A stretch of 23,118 bases of DNA from Penium margaritaceum (Eukaryota > Streptophyta > Zygnematophyceae > Desmidiales > Peniaceae), in the NCBI GenBank assembly GCA_023375785.1, contig SZWC01015083.1:18720-41837 (forward strand), in the 5' to 3' direction. Made by a program: the position numbers and the translations under genes. Shown here in pieces: positions 1 through 7,989 of this stretch. Below the pieces are notes generated by a model. That model ran no database searches. It was given only the letters and a program-made list of their open reading frames with translations, and was not told the origin of the DNA. How positions within the stretch are numbered: the stretch's first letter is position 1; each line of letters begins with the position of its first letter.

Positions 1-119
1 AGCGGAGGGCTAGACTGTTGACTGTTGGGATTGTAGTGAAGATGCAGTGGAGGGTAGGTAAGGGAGACAAGGGTTGTGGTGGCTGGGAAATCGGGGGAGG
101 GTAAAACATAGGACAGAGG

Positions 120-236
120 ACACGGTTTGGGGGAGGGGGGAGGCATGGAGAGGGAGGAGAGAACAAAGTTGAGGGGGGATGTGGAGAGGGGGAAAGGAAG
201 GGTGAGGGGAGGGTTTGCACTGGAGAAGATAGAACT
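120..236 (+). repeat. Purine-rich (G/A) tract
   Basis: The plus strand is strongly G/A biased for over 100 bases with several runs of five or six G. The same tract is repeated at 1688-1804. On the minus strand it reads as a Pro/Ser-rich frame. It may be low-complexity LTR or leader sequence; no function is claimed. Confidence 0.6.
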
Positions 237-716
237 TGAAGCTCTAGTGAAGAGTTCAGTAAGCAATGAAACAGCTGTGCAGAGAAGATCACCAGCGGAG
301 TGATGAAGTATCTGCACAAGAATCTGATGGTGTTCTTCCGTTGATGGTATTTCTGGATTTGTTCACAGCCCAGTGCCCCTCTTCATGTGCCCACTGATGT
401 GGCCTGGTGCTCACTGGTGTCTTTGGTAGGAACATGTGATGTGATGTATTGTCCGACGGGATAAGTATTGCAAAGGTGAAAATTTTTTGCACTGGGGAGA
501 GGAACAGATTGAATGGTGTCCAATATGATGCCAGTATTCACAAATGTGGGTGCGGAAACCCTCTTTGGCAAGAAAGTGGAGAGATTCCCTGGGGCTTACA
601 ATGGAACCCCTAACCTTGTTTGTCAGGGAGCTCCCGAACCTTTCTATAGCCTTTTTGGCAACGCTGACCTGTCAAGCAAGTAGAAGGATGAGGCTAAGAA
701 CATGTGCAAACTTTGT

Positions 717-744
717 CTTTCTCCATGTCATAACATGGAGAAAG
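717..744. other. Perfect 11-bp inverted repeat (hairpin)
   Basis: The arms ctttctccatg and catggagaaag are exact reverse complements separated by the 6-base loop tcataa. The same hairpin occurs at 2251-2278 in the second copy of the block, where the flank differs by a 34-bp indel just upstream (plus-strand sense). Function unknown. Confidence 0.7.
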
Positions 745-746
745 AT

Positions 747-1112
747 GGAAATGGACAAGCACTTGTTACAAATACCTGCCCCTGCGCATAGCGAGTGATG
801 CACATGGTAACGTCATTGTCTTGAAACCAGCTCAAAATCACTATTTTGGCTATAACTTTGTGCACAGGCATCCAAACGTGACACCGTTGAACCTAGGGAT
901 GTAGAATGTCGTGCCGTACGCCACAAGTAAACACACGCACAAGTCAAGCAAGTACACAAAAACTGCGGAGCACCCCAGCGAGTACTCTGGACTTCGTGGG
1001 TGTTGTCTAGCTGCTGCTCGTGAGTGGAGCCACCACCTGTCGGTGCTCCAGCACAAGCTGAGTCCGCATNAGAAAGCTATACAAATAAACACGGGCGACT
1101 CTCATCACAACA
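747..1112 (-). repeat. copia-2 3' LTR, right part (boundary at 1112)
   Basis: On the minus strand this LTR begins TGTTGTGATG at 1112, immediately after a polypurine tract (AGTGTTG context preceded by GGGGGAG), which is the standard arrangement of a Ty1/copia 3' LTR. The same junction recurs at 3639. The other end of the LTR could not be located, so the left limit given here is only where the third copy starts to match. An N at 1070 hides about 39 bases, which are present in the copy at 3559-3597. Confidence 0.6.
1070..1070. other. Single-N scaffold join 1
   Basis: One N stands for a gap. The copy at 3236-3717 reads straight through the equivalent point with 39 extra bases (3559-3597), so the join lies inside a repeat and its true content is known from the other copy. 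Confidence 0.9.
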
Positions 1113-1121
1113 CTCCCCCAT
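1113..1121 (-). promoter_or_regulatory. Polypurine tract of copia-2
   Basis: On the minus strand it reads ATGGGGGAG and abuts the TGTTG start of the LTR. It primes plus-strand DNA synthesis in LTR retrotransposons. An identical tract lies at 3640-3648. Confidence 0.65.
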
Positions 1122-1254
1122 GACCCGATTGTACGCATGTCCATACATGTGCAGAACTGACACAAGTGTGCAAGGAGATGCTCGGTAATCAATACGTACA
1201 CACTCCACTCTCAACCACTCTTAGGCAAAGGGCATGGCCCCACAAAATGGATGG
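1113..1254 (-). pseudogene. copia-2 3' tail (end of RNase H region)
   Basis: This 142-bp stretch lies between the copia-2 polypurine tract and the LTR of copia-1, so it should be the 3' end of the copia-2 internal region. Joined in silico to the RNase H frame that is cut at 11718, the reading frame continues in phase through a PLPK motif, which resembles the TKPLPK motif near the end of copia polyproteins, and then meets a TGA. Its right flank gatgg (1250-1254) nearly matches gatag at 11718-11722, as expected for the target-site duplication of copia-1. Placement on the far side of copia-1 is inferred; the scaffold joins nearby weaken it. Confidence 0.5.
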
Positions 1255-1568
1255 TGGAATTACCCGGCAACTTCCTAGATAGGTTGCGTGTGACGGGGCG
1301 GGTGAGTACAGAAGAGCACAAGGCACGCCATGGATGCGGTACAATACTTGCCTTACAACTCAGGTTACACCAAGACAAGAAGAGTGAAGGGGAGCGAGAG
1401 TCTTAGAAGCTGGTGAGCACGCACCCGCACCGAGCATCACGCTCGAGTGGGTATGTGCCGCCACCCGGAGGTCGAGCCCGACCACTCGGTATTAAACCGA
1501 GTGCGGCTACTCACTTGTGCATGACCGAGACCGGCACAGTGGCTCCCTAAGGATCACCACCCGGGAAA
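1255..1568 (-). repeat. copia-1 3' LTR, first part (contig end)
   Basis: This matches the 5' LTR at 11106-11430 over its full length with many substitutions, roughly one in seven by eye and mostly transitions. The plus-strand start is TGGAATTACC. Positions 1347-1568 are repeated almost exactly at 2427-2648 (one difference seen), showing that this contig end and the one at 2427 overlap. Taken together, 1255-1568 plus 2649-2942 make an LTR of about 608 bp, close to the 612 bp of the 5' copy. Confidence 0.75.
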
Positions 1569-1569
1569 N
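1569..1569. other. Single-N scaffold join 2
   Basis: The base before the N is inside the copia-1 LTR and the sequence after it is the start of the second R1 copy, so two repeats are abutted without sequence support. Confidence 0.9.
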
Positions 1570-2425
1570 GCGGAGGGCTAGACTGTTGACTGTTGGGATT
1601 GTAGTGAAGATGCAGTGGAGGGTAGGTAAGGGAGACAAGGGTTGTGGTGGCTGGGAAATCGGGGGAGGGTAAAACATAGGACAGAGGACACGGTTTGGGG
1701 GAGGGGGGAGGCATGGAGAGGGAGGAGAGAACAAAGTTGAGGGGGGATGTGGAGAGGGGGAAAGGAAGGGTGAGGGGAGGGTTTGCACTTGAGAAGATAG
1801 AACTTGAAGCTCTAGTGAAGAGTTCAGTAAGCAATGAAACAGCTGTGCAGAGAAGATCACCAGCGGAGTGATGAAGTATCTGCACAAGAATCTGATGGTG
1901 TTCTTCCGTTGATGGTATTTCTGGATTTGTTCACAGCCCAGTGCCCCTCATCATGTGCCCACTGATGTGGCCTGGTGCTCACTGGTGTCTTTGGTAAGAA
2001 CATGTGATGTGATGTATTGTCCGACGGGATAAGTATTGCAAAGGTGAAAAAATTTTGCACTGGGGAGAGGAACAGATTGAATGGTGTCCAATATGATGCC
2101 AGTATTCACAAATGTGGGTGCGGAAACCCTCTTTGGCAAGAAAGTGGAGAGATTCCCTGGGGCTTACAGTGGAACCCCTAACCTTGTTTGTCAGGGAGCT
2201 CCCGAACCTTTCTATAGCCTTTTTGGCAACGCTGACCTGTCAAACTTTGTCTTTCTCCATGTCATAACATGGAGAAAGATGGAAATGGACAAGCACTTGT
2301 TACAAATACCTGCCCCTGCGCATAGCGAGTGATGCACATGGTAACGTCATTGTCTTGAAACCAGCTCAAAATCACTATTTTGGCTATAACTTTGTGCACA
2401 GGCATCCAAACGTGACACCGTTGAA
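1570..2425 (-). repeat. Repeat block R1, copy 2
   Basis: It aligns with 2-891 at about 99 percent identity by eye. It lacks 34 bp that copy 1 carries at about 676-709, so the two are not the same molecule: they are alleles or paralogues. It is bounded on both sides by N, so its position in the locus is not proven. Confidence 0.8.
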
Positions 2426-2426
2426 N
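2426..2426. other. Single-N scaffold join 3
   Basis: The left side is repeat block R1 and the right side restarts inside the copia-1 LTR at the point equivalent to 1347. Confidence 0.9.
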
Positions 2427-2942
2427 CTTGCCTTACAACTCAGGTTACACCAAGACAAGAAGAGTGAAGGGGAGCGAGAGTCTTAGAAGCCGGTGAGCAC
2501 GCACCCGCACCGAGCATCACGCTCGAGTGGGTATGTGCCGCCACCCGGAGGTCGAGCCCGACCACTCGGTATTAAACCGAGTGCGGCTACTCACTTGTGC
2601 ATGACCGAGACCGGCACAGTGGCTCCCTAAGGATCACCACCCGGGAAAACATGCAACTCCCCCAAAGCACTCAGAATCAAGCGAGCATGATGCAGGGCAC
2701 GGCAGTGAGAGTGTACGAACCCAAGCATCTACCGCAACAAAGAAAGTCATGCAATGAGCAAGCATGTGCCAGAGGGCACTCCTGGGTAGAGCAGCCGCTT
2801 CATGACGCCAGAGGCTCCAGTCATGGTGGGCTCACATGACGTCTTCCCAGGTGAAGCCATTGTAATTTAATCTGTACATGTGTGTGCATGGAGTGAGAGA
2901 CAAGAGGGCATAGAGATGTGAGTGGCCAACGAACACTCAACA
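2427..2942 (-). repeat. copia-1 3' LTR, second part
   Basis: This contains the inner and U3 portion of the LTR. It ends on the plus strand with caaca at 2942; on the minus strand the LTR therefore starts TGTTGAGTG, the usual copia TG start, directly after a polypurine tract. It aligns with 11213-11717, the 5' LTR; its right half differs at roughly 8 percent of positions by eye. Confidence 0.8.
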
Positions 2943-3234
2943 CTCCCCTATGACCCGCAGACAAAGAATCCCACACGCATGGAGATGGCACCAAGGTATG
3001 ATAAATAGAAACACCAGAGATACATCATGCAACTCAACCTGGGTCATGGGGACAGATGAGACCAACAGCATGAACAACACGTTTGAAGACATTTCGGCTG
3101 AGGGCCGTGAGAAATTCAGCTCTCTGAGGCCGTGTATCCACCCAAGCAACTTGGACAATGCCACCTGCAATGCACAGGCGAACAAAGTGATGCTCCATGT
3201 TGATATGCTTGGTGCGTGAGTGATGCATGCCAAT
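2943..3234 (-). pseudogene. copia-1 3' end, second copy (polypurine tract and RNase H tail)
   Basis: This is a near-duplicate of 4155-4445 (about two differences seen in this part). It holds the polypurine tract at 2943-2953, a short 3' untranslated stretch, and the last 70 or so codons of the copia RNase H frame up to an N. The frame is disturbed only by the gap. It shows that the 3' end of copia-1 is present in at least two assembled versions, either alleles or a second element. Confidence 0.75.
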
Positions 3235-3235
3235 N
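3235..3235. other. Single-N scaffold join 4
   Basis: The left piece stops in the RNase H tail of copia-1; the continuation of that sequence is found at 4446, not after this N. Confidence 0.9.
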
Positions 3236-3717
3236 GGAAATGGACAAGCACTTGTTACAAATACCTGCCCCTGCGCATAGCGAGTGATGCACATGGTAAC
3301 GTCATTGTCTTGAAACCAGCTCAAAATCACTATTTTGGCTATAACTTTGTGCACAGGCATCCAAACGTGACACCGTTGAACCTAGGGATGTAGAATGTCG
3401 TGCCGTACGCCACAAGTAAACACACGCACAAGTCAAGCAAGTACACAAAAACTGCAGAGCACCCCAGCGAGTAATCTGGACTTCGTGGGTGTTGTCTAGC
3501 TGCTGCTCGTGAGTGGAGCCACCACCTGTCGGTGCTCCAGCACAAGCTGAGTCCGCATGAGGGATCACGGCGAGCACGGACAACGTCGAGTGGTCAGAGA
3601 AAGCTATACAAATAAACACGGGCGACTCTCATCACAACACTCCCCCATGACCCGATTGTACGCATGTCCATACATGTGCAGAACTGACACAAGTGTGCAA
3701 GGAGATGCTCGGTAATC
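3236..3717 (-). repeat. copia-2 LTR, third copy, bridging the first gap
   Basis: This aligns with 747-1069 and then 1071-1190, running uninterrupted through the point marked by N at 1070. It contains the copia-2 LTR start (3639), the polypurine tract (3640-3648) and about 70 bp of internal 3' sequence. It is the most complete version of this junction in the window. It ends at an N. Confidence 0.8.
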
Positions 3718-3718
3718 N
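3718..3718. other. Single-N scaffold join 5
   Basis: The left piece stops within the copia-2 3' tail; the right piece begins in unrelated sequence. Confidence 0.9.
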
Positions 3719-4019
3719 TCTGACATGTGTGCGTAGAGTTATGGCCAAAACAGTGGTTTTGGGCCGGTTTTAGGACAGTTCTTGGACTGCCGCGTGCGAC
3801 ACCCGCTGTGCGCCGCGGCAGGTACTTATGCCCTGGACCTGTCATTTGTCATTTCTCTCTGCATTTACTAAGCTATTGGAGCTTATGAGACTTTGCGCGT
3901 CTCCCTAGCCTGATCCTTGCTGTTTCTTGCACCTGCCTGCTTGCTAGTGCATCAGCTGACTGGACAGTGTCGCCACGTCAGCAGCAGCAAGGCTAGGAAG
4001 CTTCCTAGCAGTTTCTCAG
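3719..4019 (+). repeat. Unassigned repeat-like segment fused to a copia-1 LTR
   Basis: It takes the place of the outer half of the copia-1 LTR and joins it abruptly at 4020. Its first 60 bases resemble, in reverse orientation, a stretch of the copia-2 LTR region around 833-875, with nearly all differences being transitions. It may be part of the LTR or leader of a related element inserted or recombined in the plus orientation. No coding capacity was recognised. Confidence 0.4.
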
Positions 4020-4154
4020 CCAGAGGCTCCAGTCATGGTGGGCTCACATGACGTCTTCCCAGGCGAAGCCATTGTAATTTAATCTGTCCATGTGTGTGCA
4101 TGGAGTGAGAGACAAGAGGGCATAGAGATGTGAGTGGCCAACGAACACTCAACA
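4020..4154 (-). repeat. copia-1 3' LTR fragment
   Basis: It matches 2812-2942 nearly perfectly and ends with caaca before the polypurine tract. Only the U3-proximal 135 bp are present; the rest is replaced by 3719-4019. This fragment is contiguous with the main body of copia-1. Confidence 0.8.
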
Positions 4155-4165
4155 CTCCCCTATGA
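4155..4165 (-). promoter_or_regulatory. Polypurine tract of copia-1
   Basis: The minus strand reads TCATAGGGGAG directly before the TGTTGAG start of the LTR. It is the expected primer site for plus-strand synthesis. A second copy is at 2943-2953. Confidence 0.7.
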
Positions 4166-4245
4166 CCCGCAGGCAAAGAATCCCACACGCATGGAGATGG
4201 CACCAAGGTATGATAAATAGAAACACCAGAGATACATCATGCAAC

Positions 4246-5090
4246 TCAACCTGGGTCATGGGGACAGATGAGACCAACAGCATGAACAGCACGTTTGAAG
4301 ACATTTCGGCTGAGGGCCGTGAGAAATTCAGCTCTCTGAGGCCGTGTATCCACCCAAGCAACTTGGACAATGCCACCTGCAATGCACAGGCGAACAAAGT
4401 GATGCTCCATGTTGATATGCTTGGTGCGTGAGTGATGCATGCCAATATGTTCGGCAATGGCCTTTGCGCTTTGATTGTCACAGAGCAGAGTGATGCAACG
4501 GATGCGAACACGCAACTGCTGCCACAGACGACACAGCCACACAGCATCACACGTGCCTGTGCCAAGAGCGACATACTCAGCCTCAACCGTGCTACAAGCA
4601 ACACACCCTTGTTCGCCACTTTTCTAGGAGACTGCAGTTCCACCAACCAAGAAGATGTTTCCTGTTCTGCTGCGTGCATCAGAGTCATGTGCCCAGTCAC
4701 TGTCTGTGAAGCCGTCCACCATGACTGAGGGTTGTCCACGAAAACACAGCACGACACAAGGGGTGGAAAGTGTGTAGCGCACCACTCGTAGGGTAGCCTC
4801 AAGATGGCGCTCACGGGGACATTGAGAGAATTGAGACAAGAAGTTCACAGCAAAGGCAACATCAGCATGCGTTGTGGTAGAAAGGTACATCAGGGAGCCA
4901 ATGACCCGGAGGTAGTCGGTCACGTCGACCGTCTCCCCCAGTTTGGACAGTTCTAGGGACTTTAGTAGTGACTAGCCGGAGGGGGTCATAGGCTTGGAAG
5001 CTGTGGGAACTGTCATGAGAAGCGGTCCAAAGCGGTCCTCCAAGCTGCGAACATACGCAGCTTGGTGAACGTACAGGGTGCAACGTGCAC
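4246..5090 (-). pseudogene. copia-1 reverse transcriptase connection and RNase H
   Basis: Read in one frame on the minus strand, this region gives the copia connection segment (VIGSLMYLSTTTHADVAFAV at about 4830-4890) followed by RNase H. Its landmarks are DSDWAHDSDARSRTG, the STVEAEYVAL motif and LLCDNQSAKAIAEH, so the catalytic acids D, E and D are all present. It cleaves the RNA strand of the RNA-DNA hybrid during reverse transcription. There are two in-frame TAG stops: one at 4972-4974, and one at 4624-4626 which replaces the tryptophan normally seen in the VSWKS motif (TGG to TAG). The natural terminator is TGA at 4246-4248. A frameshift near 5090-5100 separates it from the upstream polymerase frame. 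Confidence 0.85.
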
Positions 5091-5099
5091 GATCACGCT

Positions 5100-5801
5100 C
5101 TACTTCCATGCCCAAGAAAAATGAGCTGGACCAATGTCCTTCATCTTGTACTTTGCTTGGAGCAGGGACTTTGCAGTTACGATAGATACATCGTCAGGAG
5201 ATGCAATAAGGAGATCATCCACATAGACAAGGATGGCGACAAGTGGTTTGGTGGGGGCACTGAGGAATAGAGGAGTGTCCATAACGCTTCTTTGGAAGCC
5301 TCCCTTTTCCAGGGTGGCTGTATTTTCTTGGTTCCAGCGTGGGCACTGCTTTATGCCATAAAGAGCCTTGCGCAGGCGCCACACTCGGCTTGTTCCATCA
5401 TAGAAGCCGGGTGGTTTCACCATGTAGATTTCCTCGTCCAACTTGCCATGCAAAAAGGTATTCTTGACATCCATATGCTCCAACTCCCAGTCATGCTGAG
5501 AAACCAGGCTGAGGAGTGCCCTGGCTGTTGTGTATCGACCAACTGGGACGAAGGTCTCGTCAAAGTCAACACCAAGGATTTGTGAGAACCCCTTTGTAGT
5601 GAGACGAGCCTTGTACCGTTCAATGGTGTTGTCAGGGTTCAGCTTGTGACGGTACACCCATTTTGCTGCAGTAGCCTTGCAACCCGGTGGGAGGTCCATG
5701 AGCTCGTACATGCCGTGCTCAGACAGCGCGTTAAGTTTGGCTTTCATGGCTTGCTCCCACAAGGGAGAATCAGAGGCTGTGCGGGCTGCTCGCACAGTCA
5801 C
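5100..5801 (-). pseudogene. copia-1 reverse transcriptase
   Basis: A 233-codon open frame carries the copia reverse transcriptase (RVT_2 type). In order it shows WEQAMKAKLNAL, KWVYRHKLNPD, RYKARLTTKGF, the ETFVPVGRYTT stretch, HMDVKNTFLHGKLDEEIYM (first catalytic Asp), ALYGIKQCPRWN and LVYVDDLLIA, with the catalytic YVDD at 5214-5225. It copies element RNA into DNA in virus-like particles. It is in the same frame as the integrase, consistent with one pol polyprotein. The frame is lost at 5100, just after the KYKMKDIGPAHFSW segment, where intact copies would continue into the connection domain. The domain itself has no internal stop. Confidence 0.92.
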
Positions 5802-6494
5802 AGGTTCAGGCGGAAGAGGAGAGAGACCAGCAACAACAAATCACGAGGCCACATACCGAGTTACAGACGAAGAGAGAGCTGAGTGAAAATCTTGTTGAAT
5901 GAGGGAGTAGCCAAGTGCTGTGCTGGGATGCACCACAGAGGCAGCCGAAGACAAGGCAGAGGTTGCAAGACCAAGAGCGCGGAGACCAGGGTCACCAGAG
6001 AGAATAGGGTGAGAGTGAGACGGAAGTGCCCTGAGACGACCACCACGCGTGTAGGGTGAGACTGGAGGGATGGATGGGACACGCGGAGACGGTGCAGGAG
6101 AAGGCGCAGCGGAGTGCGGGTGCACAGAGATTGAAGGAGAAGGAGAATTAGCGATGGCAGAGGGCTCAGAGAGGGCAGGAGGCGCAGAGATGGCAACAAG
6201 CTCAGGGGCAGAGGACGAGTCAGAGCGAGCAGGGGGCTTAAGGAAGCCAGAGGGTGCAGGCTCAGAAGAGACGAGGGACTCCAAGGACGTAGGAGAGTCC
6301 ACAAGCACAGGAGAGGCCGAGGAAGGAGGCCCCAAAGAGGGAGAGAGCCCCAAGGGCTCGGAGGAGACAGGGGGTGCCAAAGGATGCACGGAGGGGAAAA
6401 TAGAAGCCCCAGAGGGAAGAGGACCACCCACACCCCGAGAGGGTGGAGAGAGGGACCCATCAAAACGAGGAACATCACGCTCATATAAATGCTA
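5802..6494 (-). pseudogene. copia-1 integrase-RT linker, Ser/Pro-rich
   Basis: This is in the pol frame and contains about 200 residues dominated by Ser, Pro, Ala and Leu with no repeat domain, typical of the variable spacer between integrase and reverse transcriptase in copia polyproteins. It starts after an in-frame TAG at 6492-6494 that follows a DALFF segment, and has a second stop, TGA, at 5841-5843. The opposite strand carries a long Glu/Gly-rich frame, which is only the mirror of this composition. Confidence 0.75.
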
Positions 6495-7560
6495 AAAGAA
6501 AAGAGCATCACAAGAATCAATGACACGACAACGGGAGGGATCCCAGAAGCGCCAAGCCTTGGAGAACGGGGAGACACCAAGGAAGACACACAAGCGACCA
6601 CGGGGAGACAACTTACCATCCTGTTGGTCCGCTGGAAGCCAGACGGAAGCAAGACATCCACAGACACGAGCAAGGCAGAGGTGAGCATGGCGTCCCGTCC
6701 AACATTCAAAAGGTTTGAAGGTGTGAGGGAGGGGGCCATGAGGGACATGATTCTAGACCCATGTCATGTAGGAAATGGCTTCAAAGGCAAACAAGGGAGA
6801 CTGCCCAGAGGCGGAGAGAAGAGAGCGCACGCCATCAGCAAGCGTGTGATTCCAGTGCTCAAACACACCGTTTTGCTGCGAGGTGTAGGGGGTAGAGGAC
6901 TCAAGACGAACACCACGCGACTTGAGAAAGCAAGAGGTGGGATCAAATAATTCACCTCCCCGGTCGCTACGAACGACACGCAACGGGTGGAGACAGGCAC
7001 GTTCAACCTGAGGGAGCCAGGACAAAAGAACATCAGTGACGTCACTTTCATGACGAAGGGCAAAGACCCATTGGTAGCAAGAGAAGTCATCGGTCAAGAA
7101 CAGGACATAGCGACCTAGGCTACCAAGGAAATCCTGGGGCAAGGGGCCCATGACATCAGCATGGACGAGGTCAAGAGGATGGGAGGTAGTAGACTCTGTA
7201 CTGGAGAACGGGGAGCGATACATTTTTTCACAGGCACAGTTGAGGCAGGAAAAAGGAGCGAGGAGGCGCAAAAGTCGCAGGGTCAAGGCCGTGAGTAGGC
7301 CGAAGGCGGAGAAGGCGCTAGATGGCAGCAGTGTGAATGTGACATAGGCGCGATGCAGAAGGTTAGCATGGGCAGGAGACAACGATGGTGCAACATGGAC
7401 AAGGGCAGACGTAGCGAAAGATGATGGCAACGTGAGAGGGACGCGAAAGAGACAATGAAAGCGCACACCGCGGAGAACAACACGACCTAATGAGCGGTGA
7501 GCAATGGAGGCCAGGCCACGGCTGGACGAGAAGTCCATGCCCTGGTCGTCAAGGGTGGTC
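6495..7560 (-). pseudogene. copia-1 integrase
   Basis: The catalytic core shows LDLVHADVMGPLP (first Asp near 7157), VVRSDRGGELF (second Asp near 6965) and QQNGVFEHWNHTL (Glu near 6860), giving a D,D-35-E arrangement as in copia integrases. Upstream lies the remains of the N-terminal zinc domain: LLHR and CLNCACEK are visible, but the segment between is best read in another frame, suggesting two compensating indels there. Downstream of the core an in-frame TAG (6753-6755) is followed, in the same frame, by a C-terminal region with GRLCVFLGVSPFSKAWRFWD, matching the GKxxxFLGY-type segment of copia integrases. It would insert the cDNA copy into the genome. Confidence 0.9.
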
Positions 7561-7989
7561 ACAGAGAGGACTGACCTCAAGGTCTGGCACATACAGCACA
7601 CTGGGGAGATAGACAGTGCCCCCAGGGCCAGCAAAGCGAATGACACCGACACCTTGGACGAGGAGAAGTTGGTCGGAGCCAATGCGCATCGAACGAATAG
7701 ACCCAACAGGCCCGAGGGACACAAAGGTCGAGCGACAGGAGGTCATGTGATGTGTGGCACCTGAGTCAATGATCCAGAGGCCAGGGGATGCACGAGTGGA
7801 GGGGAGAACAAGACAGACAGCAACAATATCACGTGAGGAAAGGGGAGACAGGCTACCAAGATGAGTGGGAAACGTATGAGTTTGCCACTGTTCAGTCACG
7901 ATCATCAGGCACGAACCCCTAAACACCACCAAACGCACCACCACGAAGGGGGGCATCGCACTCACAAATAGACACACGCGACTGGCCAC
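7549..7989 (-). pseudogene. copia-1 aspartic protease
   Basis: The frame contains LWIIDSGATHHMT, the canonical DSG active site of copia proteases with the following ATHHM, then GTVYLPSVLYVPDL, the second conserved segment. It processes the gag-pol polyprotein. It lies in a different frame from both gag (upstream) and integrase (downstream), so either frameshifting or, more likely, decay mutations separate it; the shift at the integrase boundary (about 7550-7570) is not a normal feature and indicates an indel. Confidence 0.88.

Larger units (their letters stand above)
2..891 (-). repeat. Repeat block R1, copy 1 (copia-2 LTR/flank region)
   Basis: This stretch recurs at 1570-2425 with only about six visible substitutions plus one 34-bp length difference, and its last 145 bases recur again from 3236. 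Its right end runs into the LTR of copia-2, so it is LTR or sequence flanking that LTR. On the minus strand it has short open frames rich in proline and serine (opposite the purine-rich tract at about 120-230), but they have no recognisable domain and are broken by stops, so no gene is called. Basis: the repetition is seen directly; assignment to copia-2 is inferred from adjacency. Confidence 0.75.

Noticed and set aside
1507-1887. 126-codon Pro/Ser-rich minus-strand frame
   Set aside because: It crosses an N scaffold join and is low complexity; no domain or conserved start.
4149-4814. 221-codon minus-strand frame overlapping RNase H
   Set aside because: The RNase H motifs are in another frame; this one is the alternative reading of the same sequence and runs into the polypurine tract and LTR.
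6070-6495. 141-codon Glu/Gly-rich plus-strand frame
   Set aside because: It is the antisense of the Ser/Pro-rich copia-1 linker, which is in frame with integrase and reverse transcriptase.
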